Below, in pieces: positions 20,191 to 32,091 of a DNA stretch of 64,000 nucleotides; within the stretch, counting starts at the first letter, position 1; every line of letters begins with the position of its first letter. The notes beneath the pieces were generated by a model. The model was not told the origin of the DNA. It saw nothing but the letters and a program-made list of their open reading frames with translations, and searched no databases. The position numbers and the translations under genes are program-made. This DNA comes from Pseudochelatococcus contaminans. Its GTDB lineage: Bacteria; Pseudomonadota; Alphaproteobacteria; Rhizobiales; Beijerinckiaceae. The DNA lies in NCBI RefSeq assembly GCF_014195635.1, contig NZ_JACICC010000002.1, forward strand, positions 62,001 to 126,000. Direction: 5' to 3'.

Positions 20191-21630
20191 ATGACCACCG
20201 ACGACGACAGGCAGGACGGCAAGAAGCGCGGCCTGTTCTCCCGCCTCTTCGGCCGCAAGCAGGACGAGAAGCACGAGACCCCGCCGCCGGAAGACACCAC
20301 GCAGGCAGGCGAGGACGAAACCGTTCCGGCTGCGCCGCAAGAATCCGGCACGGCGTCCGAAGCCAGCGAATCGCCCGCCCCCGAATCATCGTCGGAAACC
20401 GACGTTCCGACCGGCGCAGAACCGGAGAAGTTGCCGGAAACCACTCCGCATTCGGCTGCCGATGATGCAGCAGCAGGCGATGATATAGTCAGCGACGATG
20501 ACATTCCGGCCGAAGATGAGGCCGGGAAGGATCAGCCCCCGGCAGACGCGTCCCATACGCCGCCGGACGAGCCGCAAGACCCGCCCGCTATCGCGCAAGA
20601 CGTGCCCGTTATCGCAGAGGAGCAACCCGCTCCGCTTTTCTCGGCGGAACCAGAGCCGGAGATCGCGCCCGAGGGAGAGCCGGAACCCGCCGCGAAGACA
20701 AGCTGGTGGCAGCGGCTGCGGGAGGGCCTGTCGCGCACGTCCTCGAACATCGGGTCGGGAATTACCGGCATTTTCACCAAGCGCAAGCTTGATTTCACGA
20801 CGCTGGAAGAGCTTGAGGACATCCTCATCCAGGCCGATCTTGGCGTCGCCATGGCCACCCGCGTCACGGATGCGCTTGGCAAGGGCCGCTATGACAAGTC
20901 CATCGACCCTGAAGAGGTCAAGACCATCCTCGCCCGCGAGATCGGCGCGGTGCTGGAGCCAGTGGCGCGGCCTCTCGTCATCGATAAGGCGAAGAAACCG
21001 TTCGTCATCCTGATGGCGGGCGTGAACGGCGCCGGCAAGACCACGACCATCGGCAAGCTGGCGCAGAAATTCCGCAACGAAGGCCGCTCGGTGATGCTGG
21101 CAGCAGGCGATACCTTCCGCGCCGCCGCCATCGAGCAGCTTACGGTGTGGGGCGAACGCACGGGCGCGCGCGTCATCCGCCGCGAACAGGGTGCGGACGC
21201 CGCCGGCCTCGCCTTCGACGCCCTGAAGGAAGCGCAGAACAGCAACACCGATGTTCTGCTGATCGACACGGCGGGCCGCCTGCAGAACAAGGCCGGGCTG
21301 ATGGCCGAGCTGGAAAAGATCATCCGCGTCATCAAGAAATGCGATGAGACCGCCCCGCATGCGGTGCTGCTGGTGCTCGACGCCACGACGGGGCAGAACG
21401 CGGTCAATCAGGTGGAGATCTTCGGCCAGACCGCAGGCGTCACAGGCCTCGTGATGACGAAGCTCGACGGCACGGCGCGTGGCGGCATTCTGGTCGCCAT
21501 TGCAGACAAATTCGGGCTGCCGGTGCACTATATTGGCGTCGGCGAGGGCGTCGAGGATCTGGAACCGTTCGCGGCGGACGATTTTGCCCGCGCCATTGCA
21601 GGCCTTGATCACGAACGGAGCAATTCGTGA
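20191..21630 (+). CDS. ftsY: Signal recognition particle receptor FtsY
   Basis: FtsY docks the SRP-ribosome complex at the membrane. The first ~170 residues are acidic and Pro/Glu-rich with a basic start (KKRGLFSRLFGRK), the membrane-association region; the NG GTPase domain follows with GVNGAGKTTTIGKLA, DTAGRLQNKAGLM, and TKLDGTARGGILV. ATG 20191 lies after GACGACCGAG; an open frame upstream to 20002 is not expected to be coding. 479 residues is normal for a member with a long acidic domain. Confidence 0.96.
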   Translation: MTTDDDRQDGKKRGLFSRLFGRKQDEKHETPPPEDTTQAGEDETVPAAPQESGTASEASESPAPESSSETDVPTGAEPEKLPETTPHSAADDAAAGDDIVSDDDIPAEDEAGKDQPPADASHTPPDEPQDPPAIAQDVPVIAEEQPAPLFSAEPEPEIAPEGEPEPAAKTSWWQRLREGLSRTSSNIGSGITGIFTKRKLDFTTLEELEDILIQADLGVAMATRVTDALGKGRYDKSIDPEEVKTILAREIGAVLEPVARPLVIDKAKKPFVILMAGVNGAGKTTTIGKLAQKFRNEGRSVMLAAGDTFRAAAIEQLTVWGERTGARVIRREQGADAAGLAFDALKEAQNSNTDVLLIDTAGRLQNKAGLMAELEKIIRVIKKCDETAPHAVLLVLDATTGQNAVNQVEIFGQTAGVTGLVMTKLDGTARGGILVAIADKFGLPVHYIGVGEGVEDLEPFAADDFARAIAGLDHERSNS

Positions 21631-21711
21631 TCGGCATTTTTTTATGCGCGAATTCTGATCAATCGAGCGTTTCCGCTTGATCGGAAAGCGCGCCGCAGGA
21701 AGCATGACAGT

Positions 21712-22359
21712 ATGAACCAGAAGATCGACACCGGCCACGAAGGGCTGCCGCCCGTCACCAAACTGCTGCTGGAGATGGGGCCGCTTGCCCTGTTTTTCGT
21801 GGCGAACTCGCGGCCGGAATATTTCACGCCGCTCATCGGCCCGCTGCTGCCGGCGCAGATGAGTGCAGACCATGTCGGCATCTTCTCCGCCACCGCCGTA
21901 TTCATGGTGGCGACCGTGGTCGCGCTGTGCGTGAACTACGTGCTGGAGCGGCGGGTGCCGATCATGCCGCTGGTGTCCGGCGTCGTGGTGGTGGGGTTCG
22001 GCGCGATGACGCTGTGGCTCAACGACGATCTGTTCATCAAGCTCAAGCCGACCATCGTCAACAGCCTGTTCGGCGGCATCCTGCTCGGCGGGCTTTTCCT
22101 GTTCAACAAGCCGCTGCTGCCGATCATCTTCGGCAGTGTGTTTCAGCTCGATGCCGAAGGCTGGCGCAAGCTGACCTTCCGCTGGGGCGTGTTCTTCCTC
22201 GGCCTCGCCGCGCTGAACGAGATCATCTGGCGCACGCAGAGCACCGACTTCTGGGTGAGCTTCAAGGTGTTCGGCATGATGCCCATCACCATGATCTTCG
22301 CACTTGCCCAAACACCGTTGATCCTGAAGCATTCGCCGCAGGAGCAGGCAAAAAGCTGA
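21712..22359 (+). CDS. yciB: Inner membrane septation protein A family (YciB/IspZ)
   Basis: A 215-residue polytopic membrane protein with about five to six hydrophobic helices and the family motifs [25 protein letters not shown] and [16 protein letters not shown]. YciB proteins contribute to envelope integrity and septation; no enzymatic activity is established. It follows ftsY by 81 bp on the same strand, an order common in alphaproteobacteria, and converges with ccmG. Confidence 0.93.
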   Translation: MNQKIDTGHEGLPPVTKLLLEMGPLALFFVANSRPEYFTPLIGPLLPAQMSADHVGIFSATAVFMVATVVALCVNYVLERRVPIMPLVSGVVVVGFGAMTLWLNDDLFIKLKPTIVNSLFGGILLGGLFLFNKPLLPIIFGSVFQLDAEGWRKLTFRWGVFFLGLAALNEIIWRTQSTDFWVSFKVFGMMPITMIFALAQTPLILKHSPQEQAKS

Positions 22360-22378
22360 CGCTTCCGCCCCGGCTGCC

Positions 22379-22960
22379 TCAAGACCTGTCGCCTTTCACT
22401 GAGGCCAGAGATTGCAGCGTGTCCAGAGCCTGCGGCGTAAGCGGGCCAATGTGCTTGTGGCGGATGGCGCCATCCGCCCCCACAAGGAACGTCTCCGGCA
22501 CGCCATAAACGCCCCATTCGATGCCCGCCCTGCCCTTTTCGTCCGCGCCGATGCGGGCGAAAGGGTTGCCGAGCGCCCCCAGAAAACGCCGGGCGTTCTC
22601 CGGCGTGTCCTTGTAATTGATACCGACCACCTCGATGCGCGGATCAGCGGCGAGTTGCATCAACAGCGGATGTTCCTGCCGGCATGGCACGCACCACGAC
22701 GCCCAGACGTTGACGACTGTTACCTTCCCCGATCCAAAATCCGCCGTTGATAGTCCGGGTACAGGTGCGCCCTCGCGCATCACGCCATCGAGCGGCGGCA
22801 GATCGAAAACCGGCACGGGACGCCCGATGAGCGCCGGCGGCACGCGCGAGGGATCGCTCCCGCCAAGGCGGCTGAGAAACAACGCTGCCAGCGCGATGAA
22901 AACCGCCAGCGGCAGAAACCGCAGCAGATTGCGGCGCGGCGGCGCGACATCGGACCTCAC
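22379..22960 (-). CDS. ccmG: Thiol:disulfide interchange protein CcmG/DsbE
   Basis: A membrane-anchored periplasmic thioredoxin (N-terminal helix about 12-29) with the redox site WASWC90-V-P-C93. In cytochrome c maturation it reduces apocytochrome CXXCH cysteines or CcmH. GINYKDTPENARRFLGALGNPF is the characteristic CcmG insert. The start overlaps the ccmD stop by 4 nt (ATGA). ccmE, ccmF and ccmH are not in the window. Confidence 0.94.
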   Translation of the reverse strand: MRSDVAPPRRNLLRFLPLAVFIALAALFLSRLGGSDPSRVPPALIGRPVPVFDLPPLDGVMREGAPVPGLSTADFGSGKVTVVNVWASWCVPCRQEHPLLMQLAADPRIEVVGINYKDTPENARRFLGALGNPFARIGADEKGRAGIEWGVYGVPETFLVGADGAIRHKHIGPLTPQALDTLQSLASVKGDRS

Positions 22961-23130
22961 GCCTCGTCCTCCGGGCGGCGAAACCGGCGGCGCACCCCGC
23001 GCGCTTCCAGCGCCGCAAGCTCCCGCACCTGTGCCCTGTGATCCAGCACGGCCCGCAGGATGAGGCCGCCGACAACGGCAGCGGCAGCGGCATAGGCCGC
23101 GAGGATGTAGCCGAGATAGGATACGGTCAT
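22957..23130 (-). CDS. ccmD: Heme exporter protein CcmD
   Basis: A 57-residue protein with a single membrane helix (YLGYILAAYAAAAAVVGGLI) and a basic C-terminus (RRRFRRPEDEA), as expected for CcmD, which helps release holo-CcmE from CcmABC. ATG 23130 gives the family length. It sits between ccmC and ccmG with a 10-bp gap and a 4-bp overlap. Confidence 0.9.
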   Translation of the reverse strand: MTVSYLGYILAAYAAAAAVVGGLILRAVLDHRAQVRELAALEARGVRRRFRRPEDEA

Positions 23131-23140
23131 CGGCCCGGCC

Positions 23141-23908
23141 TCACAGTCCCGCGCCCGAGGCACGAATATGGCCAAGATCCACCTCGGACCGCCTCGCCTG
23201 CTGAAGCGTCAGTGCGCGCACACGCCGGCGCAGGATCTCCGTCCGCATGCCGGACAGATGCAGCGCGAGAGCCAGCAACGAAAAACCGGCAGCGACGATC
23301 AGCAAAGGCCAGAGCATACTGGAATGAATGGTCGGGCCATCCAGCCGGAAAACGGAAGCGGGTTGGTGCAACGTATTCCACCAGTCGACGGAGAACTTGA
23401 TCACCGGCAGATTGACAAGCCCCACCAGCGTCATAACGGCCACGGCGCGTGCAGCGGCTGAAGGTTCCTCGAACGCTCGCCACAGACCCATGATGCCGAG
23501 ATAGATGAGCAACAGGACAAGCTCGGAGGTGAGCCGGGCGTCCCACACCCACCACGTTCCCCACATCGGCTTGCCCCATATCGCCCCGGTCACGAGGCAG
23601 AGGAAGGTAAAAGCCGCCCCGATAGGCGCCGCCGCCTTCTGCGCGACATCGGCGACCGGATGCCGCCACACCAGCGTACCGACAGCCGCCATCGCCATGA
23701 TGAGATAGAGAAACAGAGACAACCACGCGGCGGGCACATGCACATACATGATGCGCACCGTTGCACCCTGCTGATAATCATCCGGCACGGTTAGAAAAAC
23801 CAGCGCGAACCCGGCCACAAGCAAACCCGCCGCCGCCATCGCCAGCCACGGCAGCACACGCCCGGACAGCGCCATGAACCGGGTGGGATTCGCCAATACC
23901 GTCAGCAT
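23141..23908 (-). CDS. ccmC: Heme exporter / heme-ligation protein CcmC
   Basis: A six-helix membrane protein with the tryptophan-rich WWD heme-handling motif MWGTWWVWDARLTSELVLL and flanking His residues (MYVHVPAAW; SVDWWNTLHQ). CcmC loads heme onto CcmE in the periplasm. The 255-residue length fits. It is followed by ccmD. Unusually, 233 bp separate it from the upstream ccmB. Confidence 0.96.
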   Translation of the reverse strand: MLTVLANPTRFMALSGRVLPWLAMAAAGLLVAGFALVFLTVPDDYQQGATVRIMYVHVPAAWLSLFLYLIMAMAAVGTLVWRHPVADVAQKAAAPIGAAFTFLCLVTGAIWGKPMWGTWWVWDARLTSELVLLLIYLGIMGLWRAFEEPSAAARAVAVMTLVGLVNLPVIKFSVDWWNTLHQPASVFRLDGPTIHSSMLWPLLIVAAGFSLLALALHLSGMRTEILRRRVRALTLQQARRSEVDLGHIRASGAGL

Positions 23909-24141
23909 GGTCCTCGCCGGTCTCCTTTCAAGTCACACGATGCGCAGCCGGTATTTTCAGCTTCCCGGAGCAGTTTGCGTTCAAATCGATCCATCGCAAC
24001 TTACGGCAAATATGGAATTTACAGCACCTGCTCCGTTTCCATCAGAGCATCTGGACTCTCGTGTTTTATGGCCGCATCTTGCGCGGAGCAATGCGATATT
24101 ACGCCACCTTGGCCCTGCATCCGCTATTGTGAAGACAGCGA

Positions 24142-24810
24142 TCAGGGTCCGCGCAAGGCCGCTGCCCCGGCGACAGCCGCGATAACGATGCTCAACAGGC
24201 TGATGGCGCACAGAACCAGAAACGGTGCGAAAAACGAGGCCGCCCCGACTGACGCCGCCTGCGCCGCCGACACACCGAATATCAGCGCCGGGATCATCAG
24301 CGGAGTGACCAGAATGGACAGGATCAGCCCGCCCCGCCGCAGCCGGGCCGTCAGCGCCGCGCCGGTAACACCCGCGAATGTCAGTGCCGGAGTTCCGACG
24401 AGGAGACTTGCCGCGACATCCATCATCGCCTGCGGCGTCAACGCCAGCAGCAAACCGAATAGCGGCGAGCATAGCGCCAGCGGCAGCCCGGTCGTCAGCC
24501 AATGCGCAAACCCTTTGGCGACGATGGCCAGTTCTGCCGGCAAAGCGCTGGCAAGAATGAGGTCGAGCGACCCATCCTCCGCATCAGCCTGAAACAGCCG
24601 GTCGAGGCCGATGAGAGTGGCCAATGCCGCCGCCAGCCACAAAATAGCGGGACCGATACGCGACAGCAGATTCAGGTCCGGGCCGATAGCGAATGGAATC
24701 AGCGTCACCAGCATCAGGAAAAAAACCAGCGGCAACGCCCCCGCGCCGCCGATGCGGCTGGCAATCAGAAGATCGCGGCGGATGATGGCCACAAACGCAC
24801 GCATCACCAC
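24142..24810 (-). CDS. ccmB: Heme exporter protein CcmB
   Basis: A 222-residue, six-helix permease subunit that partners CcmA. DGSLDLILASALPAELAIVAKG and GTPALTFAGVTGAALTARLRRG match the family. The start overlaps the end of ccmA by 7 bp. The 233 bp between its stop and ccmC contain no recognisable gene. Confidence 0.93.
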   Translation of the reverse strand: MVMRAFVAIIRRDLLIASRIGGAGALPLVFFLMLVTLIPFAIGPDLNLLSRIGPAILWLAAALATLIGLDRLFQADAEDGSLDLILASALPAELAIVAKGFAHWLTTGLPLALCSPLFGLLLALTPQAMMDVAASLLVGTPALTFAGVTGAALTARLRRGGLILSILVTPLMIPALIFGVSAAQAASVGAASFFAPFLVLCAISLLSIVIAAVAGAAALRGP

Positions 24811-25400
24811 GCCTCCGGGTCGTCAGCGGTTGCGGCGCAATCCTCGATTCGCAATATCTGCTCACCGGCAAGGCCGAACGGTTGGTGAGTCGCTGCGATG
24901 ATGAGACCACCAATAGCGAGGTGATCACGCATCAGTTGCCGGAAAAGCCCGACGGACGCCGCGTCCAGCCCCGCTGTCGGTTCGTCGAGTAGCCATATCG
25001 GCCTGACTGCGACAAAAAGTCGCGCCAATTCAACGCGCCGCTTTTGCCCGGCGGAAAGATACGCCACCGGCAAGCGTGAGAGATGCGCGACGCCGAGTTT
25101 CGCCAGCCCCTCATCCGTCGACATCCCCGCCTTGCCGCATACACCGCCCGTGAGAACGTCGCGGGCAAAGGCCAGGTTCTCGCTGGCCGTCAGCATGCCC
25201 TTGAGCGCGTTTTCATGGCCGATGAAGTGGCTTGCCTCCGCGACCGTGCGCTCCCCCGCCCCGTCAAGCACGACCCTGCCCGCAGCAGGCTTCAGGCTTC
25301 CACGAAGCAACGCCAGCAGGCTGGATTTGCCGGCGCCGTTCGCGCCGGTCACCACCAGCGCACGGCCCGCGAGAACCGTGAAGTCAATTCCGGAAAACAA
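24804..25400 (-). CDS. ccmA: Heme exporter ATP-binding protein CcmA
   Basis: The ABC ATPase of the CcmABCD complex: Walker A GANGAGKSS, signature LSAGQKRRVELARL, Walker B IWLLDEPTAGLD, H-loop ATHQ. The given start is a TTG at 25400 with GGGTGGG upstream. Family-like sequence continues in frame before it (LSLSAADLACRRGGRL), back to about 25448, yet no ATG, GTG or TTG exists there before a stop. The true start is therefore probably a rare codon, CTG at 25448 or an ATT slightly upstream, unless a sequence error is present. Confidence 0.9.
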   Translation of the reverse strand: MFSGIDFTVLAGRALVVTGANGAGKSSLLALLRGSLKPAAGRVVLDGAGERTVAEASHFIGHENALKGMLTASENLAFARDVLTGGVCGKAGMSTDEGLAKLGVAHLSRLPVAYLSAGQKRRVELARLFVAVRPIWLLDEPTAGLDAASVGLFRQLMRDHLAIGGLIIAATHQPFGLAGEQILRIEDCAATADDPEAW

Positions 25401-25587
25401 CAGCCGCCCACCCCGGCGGCAAGCCAGATCCGCAGCCGAAAGACTCAGGGCGGGGAATGGGGCAGCGCAGTATAAAATTGGAATAATTCCTTTCTGGGGA
25501 ATTGCCTTCCGGAGTGAGGCTCTTTAGAACCGCTATTAACGGTCTAGCGCACCGCGGTAAAACTGACTATATAGCTCGCAGGCTGCG

Positions 25588-25606
25588 CCGCGCGCGTGAC
25601 GCGCGG
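25588..25606. repeat. GC-rich inverted repeat in the acnA leader
   Basis: CCGCGCG (25588-25594) and CGCGCGG (25600-25606) around a 5-nt loop, about 85 bp before the acnA ATG. It would form a stable hairpin in the acnA 5' untranslated region and could influence its expression; function is not inferable. Confidence 0.4.
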
Positions 25607-25691
25607 GGACCTGGGCACTCCCGGGGCGGCGCGCGCGTACGGCGCTTCCAGGCTTGGCATTCGTGTCTCACATCCCCGCAAGGATCACGCA

Positions 25692-28394
<2,703 letters not shown>

Positions 28395-28403
28395 GTTGAA
28401 CCT

Positions 28404-28439
28404 GTTCAGACCCCTGCCTGAGCACAAAGGGGCCTGAAC
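28404..28439 (+). terminator. Inverted repeat after acnA
   Basis: GTTCAG-A-CCCCT and AGGGG-C-CTGAAC form a 12-bp stem with one mismatch and a 12-nt loop, 9 bp after the acnA stop. There is no T-run, so it may stabilise the 3' end rather than terminate by itself. Confidence 0.55.
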
Positions 28440-28601
28440 AACGTCACGTGATTGTAAAAACAGCGAGCGCCGGTGCTTGGATAAGCGCCGGCGCTCATGT
28501 ATAGGGAAACATCCCGGATCGACGCGCCCGGACGAGTCCGGCGCAAGTCTTTGTATTTGCCGCGCCACATGGCTTGCGGCAACAGAATCAGGAGTACCGC
28601 G

Positions 28602-28880
28602 ATGGCATCCACTTTCGAGACCGTCGCCGACATTATTGCCGATACGTCGGATATCCCGCGCGACCAGATCACGCCGGAAAGCCACGCCATCGACGATCTC
28701 GGCGTAGACTCGCTCGCTTTCCTCGACATTGCTTTCGCCATCGACAAGGCGTTCGGCATCAAGCTGCCGCTGGAGCAATGGACGCAGGAAGTCAACGAGG
28801 GCAAGGTCCCGGCCGAGCAGTACTTCGTGTTGAAGAACCTCTCCGCCCGCATCGATGAGCTGGTCGCAGCCAAGGGCTGA
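28602..28880 (+). CDS. acpXL: Acyl carrier protein AcpXL
   Basis: A 92-residue specialised acyl carrier protein; the phosphopantetheine site is Ser37 in [20 protein letters not shown]. It has the longer C-terminus of AcpXL ([20 protein letters not shown]) that distinguishes it from housekeeping AcpP. In rhizobia AcpXL carries the C28 hydroxylated chain that LpxXL transfers to lipid A. ATG 28602 is preceded by AGGAG about 10 nt upstream. It leads the acyl-chain cluster that follows. Confidence 0.93.
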   Translation: MASTFETVADIIADTSDIPRDQITPESHAIDDLGVDSLAFLDIAFAIDKAFGIKLPLEQWTQEVNEGKVPAEQYFVLKNLSARIDELVAAKG

Positions 28881-29142
28881 TCGGAGCAGGACAGGCGCAT
28901 CCCCGATCATACGGAGGTGCGTCGCCAGCCGGCGGGTAAGCGCGCCTCGGTTCATCCATGCGCATCGGTATGCCGGCCATTTATTGCTGGACAATACCCC
29001 CCTCGGATCATCTACTCTCGAATCAGTCTTGTTATGCTGATTCAAGTTGATGAAAGCGCTGCACGATACCGCCTCTGGAGAGTTTTCATGCCAATTTGCT
29101 TGTCGCTTTCCATGCGGCGGGTTGCACGGTCAATAGCCAGCC

Positions 29143-29604
29143 ATGCGCCTTGAATATTTTCAAATGATCGACCGTGTCGCCCTCTTCGACGAAGCAGGCG
29201 AACGGCTTGAGGCCCATTCCACGGTTCCGCTGGAAAGCCCTGTTTTCGAAGGGCACTTTCCTGGCCACCCGCTGATGCCCGGCGTGCTGCTGACGGAGAC
29301 GATGGCACAGGCTTCCGGCTATCTCATTCTCGGTCTGCTGCGTTTCACGCATATGCCTTTTCTCGCCAGTGTCGAGAAGGCAAAATTCCGGTCATTCGTC
29401 GGCCCGGGCGCGCCTCTGGTCATCAGCGCGGCGCGCGTGCATCAGGGTTCCGGCTATGCTGTCACGCGCACCAAGATAGCCAGCGACGGCAAAACCATTT
29501 GCGATGCGGAACTGATGTTCCGTCTTCTGCCGTTCCCGGATGGCCTGTCTGCGCAGATGCGCGCGCAGGCTGCGGACATCGGTCTCGTTCTGGAGAACGC
29601 CTGA
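29143..29604 (+). CDS. FabZ-like 3-hydroxyacyl-ACP dehydratase of the AcpXL cluster
   Basis: A hot-dog-fold dehydratase of 153 residues with the catalytic HFPGHPLMPGVLLTE segment (His38, Glu52). It should dehydrate 3-hydroxyacyl-AcpXL during very-long-chain elongation. It lies 262 bp after acpXL; that gap shows no gene. Its stop precedes the first ketosynthase ATG by one base, so the downstream genes are tightly coupled. It is distinct in sequence from housekeeping FabZ, as expected for the cluster paralogue. Confidence 0.9.
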   Translation: MRLEYFQMIDRVALFDEAGERLEAHSTVPLESPVFEGHFPGHPLMPGVLLTETMAQASGYLILGLLRFTHMPFLASVEKAKFRSFVGPGAPLVISAARVHQGSGYAVTRTKIASDGKTICDAELMFRLLPFPDGLSAQMRAQAADIGLVLENA

Positions 29605-29605
29605 C

Positions 29606-30778
29606 ATGTCAAACAGCCCTGCCCGCGACGTATGGATCACCGGCATCGGCCTTGTTTCGAACCTTGGCGAGGGACGTCAGGCGCATCTTGCCGCGCTCGA
29701 CGAGGATAATCCGCCGCAGATCGATACGGACAGCTTTGCCCCCTTCCCCGTGCATCCTGTCGCACCGCTTGAATGGGGAGAGCAGATTCCCAAGAAAGCC
29801 GATCAGCGGCAGATGGAAAACTGGCAAAAGCTCGGCGTATACACCGCAGGGCTGGCGCTCGAAGACGCCGGTATCCCTCGCGACGATCCGTTGCGTCAGC
29901 AGATGCACATGATTGTGTCAGCGGGCGGCGGCGAGCGTGATTATGCCGTTGACGGGCAGATCCTGTCGGGCATCGCCTCGGCTGAGAACCCCGACGCCTT
30001 TCTCAACGAAAGGCTGATGAGCGATCTGCGCCCGACATTGTTTCTGGCGCAACTTTCGAACCTGCTCGCAGGTAACATCGCCATCGTTCATGGCGTCACC
30101 GGTGCATCGCGGACTTTCATGGGCGAGGAGCAGGCGGGCGTTGACGCAGTTCGTGTTGCGCACGCCCGTATTGAGGCAGCACAGGGCGATATCTTCCTCG
30201 TCGGCGGCTCCTACAACGCCGAACGTGCCGATGCCCTGCTGATTTACGAGCTTGGCGGGTATCTGTGGAAAGAGCATTACGCGTCCGTATGGGACCGGCC
30301 GGGCGAAGGTGGCGGATTCATTCTTGGCAGCGGCGCGGCTTTTCTCGTTCTGGAAGCGCGCGAGCACGCTGAGGCTCGTGGTGCGAAGCCACTGGCAGTT
30401 TTGCGCGGCGTCTCCTCGAACCAACCTCGCAGGCATCCGGGTTCTGTCGGCAACTCTGTTGAAAAGCTGTGGGCAGACAGTGCAAAAGCCTTCCGTGGCA
30501 TAGGCGGCGCTGTCTTCTCCGGCGCGACGGGCGTCGCGGGCATTACCGAAGAAGAGCGTGGATCGCTGACAAAGCTGGTGCCGCGAATTCCGGTGCATTC
30601 CACCGGCGATCTGTTCGGCAACACGTTGGAAGCGCAGTTCCCACTCGGACTGGCGCTGGCCACCACCGCTCTGGAGGCAGGACGTTTGCACCAGGCTGTT
30701 GTCACGAGCGTCGGCCACAAGCGCGGCGAAGGCCTTGCGCTTCTTGAAGCCGCACCAAACGGAAGCAGGTCAGCATGA
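29606..30778 (+). CDS. Beta-ketoacyl-ACP synthase-like protein lacking the catalytic triad
   Basis: A 390-residue thiolase-fold protein of the FabF type corresponding by position to FabF2 of the rhizobial AcpXL cluster. The three ketosynthase catalytic residues are absent. The nucleophile region reads TFMGEEQAGVD (170-180) with no Cys; the first His motif (NAHGT) is replaced by FSGATGV (304-310); the second (GHT) is GNT in DLFGNT (335-340). GEEQAG is reminiscent of the Gln-bearing loop of type II polyketide chain-length factors. It probably forms a heterodimer with the intact ketosynthase encoded next; their genes overlap by 4 nt (ATGA). Confidence 0.88.
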   Translation: MSNSPARDVWITGIGLVSNLGEGRQAHLAALDEDNPPQIDTDSFAPFPVHPVAPLEWGEQIPKKADQRQMENWQKLGVYTAGLALEDAGIPRDDPLRQQMHMIVSAGGGERDYAVDGQILSGIASAENPDAFLNERLMSDLRPTLFLAQLSNLLAGNIAIVHGVTGASRTFMGEEQAGVDAVRVAHARIEAAQGDIFLVGGSYNAERADALLIYELGGYLWKEHYASVWDRPGEGGGFILGSGAAFLVLEAREHAEARGAKPLAVLRGVSSNQPRRHPGSVGNSVEKLWADSAKAFRGIGGAVFSGATGVAGITEEERGSLTKLVPRIPVHSTGDLFGNTLEAQFPLGLALATTALEAGRLHQAVVTSVGHKRGEGLALLEAAPNGSRSA

Positions 30779-32091
30779 CGGCGGCATCCTCATCCCCCAC
30801 CCGCGACAGGCAAGGCAGACCGCTGGTGGCGATCACCGGCGCGGGCATTGTCACTTCGCTCGGTCAGGGTAAGGCCGACAACTGGCAGGCGCTGACGCAA
30901 GGGCGCTCCGGCGTTCATCGCATCACCCGCTTTGAAACCAGCAACCTGCGGACAACCATTGCCGCAACGGTTGATTTTCTGCCCGACGCCACCTCCTGCG
31001 CACCTGTATTGTCGGAGAGGCTGGCGGTTCTGGCCGCTGAAGAGGCCATCGCACAGTCCGGCATCGGCCACTTGCCAGCAGATGGCAAACCGGGGAATTT
31101 TCCGGGCTCGCTGTTCCTCGCGGTTCCGCCGGTCGAGATCGAGTGGCCACAGCGCATTGCGCTGGCACGTGCATCCGGCAAGACGAGCGACATTTCCTAT
31201 GCCGACCTGCTCCGCACAGCCACATCCGGTGCCTTTGCGGAGTGGCACGACCTTTTCCTCTTTGGCACAACGGCCGACCGGCTGACGGAACGTTTCGGCA
31301 TTGGCGGCTCGCCGATTTCGCTGTCAACGGCCTGCTCGTCGGGAGCCACAGCGATCCAGCTTGGTGTGGAGGCTATCCGCCGCGGCGAAACGCAAGCAGC
31401 GCTTGCCATCGGCACAGACGGCTCCGTTCACGTGGAAGCGCTGGTGCGCTTCTCGCTGCTCTCGGCGCTCTCCACGAATAACGACAACCCGGAAGGCGCC
31501 TCCCGCCCGTTCTCGAAGAACCGCGACGGGTTCGTCATGGGTGAAGGCGCGGGCGCTTTGGTGCTGGAAGATTATGATGCGGCGCGGGCGCGCGGCGCCA
31601 CCATTCTTGGGTTCGTCGCAGGATGCGGCGAGCACGGCGACGGCTTCCACCGCACCCGCACCAGCCCGGACGGTGCTCCCGCCATTGCTGCAATCCGCGA
31701 GGCCATCACCGATGCTGGCCTGACGCCGGACGACATCGATTATATTAACGCCCATGGCACCAGCACGCCCGAAAACGACAAGATGGAGTCGCTGGCCTCC
31801 ACGGCTGTATTTGGGGAACGTGCCAGCCTAGTGCCGATTTCATCCAACAAATCGATGGTAGGCCACACGCTTAGTGCCGCCGGCGCGGTGGAAGCCGTGT
31901 TTTCGCTGCTGACACTGCTTCATGGACGCTTGCCGCCCACCATCAACTACGAAATTCCAGATCCCGCTATCGCGCTGGACGTCGTGCCCAACGTCGCCCG
32001 GGACGCGAATGTTAAGCGGGTCTTGTCCAACTCATTCGGTTTCGGCGGGCAAAACACCTGCCTCGTCCTGACATCAGAACCCACAGCATGA
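30775..32091 (+). CDS. Beta-ketoacyl-ACP synthase (FabF-type) of the AcpXL cluster
   Basis: A 438-residue ketosynthase with an intact triad: Cys187 in LSTACSSGATA, His327 in INAHGTST, His364 in KSMVGHTLSAAGA. It would condense malonyl-ACP with the growing chain on AcpXL. It overlaps both the preceding catalytically degenerate partner and the following reductase gene by 4 nt (ATGA in each case), so the three are translated as a unit. Confidence 0.93.
   Translation: MTAASSSPTRDRQGRPLVAITGAGIVTSLGQGKADNWQALTQGRSGVHRITRFETSNLRTTIAATVDFLPDATSCAPVLSERLAVLAAEEAIAQSGIGHLPADGKPGNFPGSLFLAVPPVEIEWPQRIALARASGKTSDISYADLLRTATSGAFAEWHDLFLFGTTADRLTERFGIGGSPISLSTACSSGATAIQLGVEAIRRGETQAALAIGTDGSVHVEALVRFSLLSALSTNNDNPEGASRPFSKNRDGFVMGEGAGALVLEDYDAARARGATILGFVAGCGEHGDGFHRTRTSPDGAPAIAAIREAITDAGLTPDDIDYINAHGTSTPENDKMESLASTAVFGERASLVPISSNKSMVGHTLSAAGAVEAVFSLLTLLHGRLPPTINYEIPDPAIALDVVPNVARDANVKRVLSNSFGFGGQNTCLVLTSEPTA

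Noticed and set aside
20386-22332. 648-codon minus-strand frame opposite ftsY and yciB
   Set aside because: It mirrors two conserved genes and consists of low-complexity His/Arg/Gln-rich sequence without domains.
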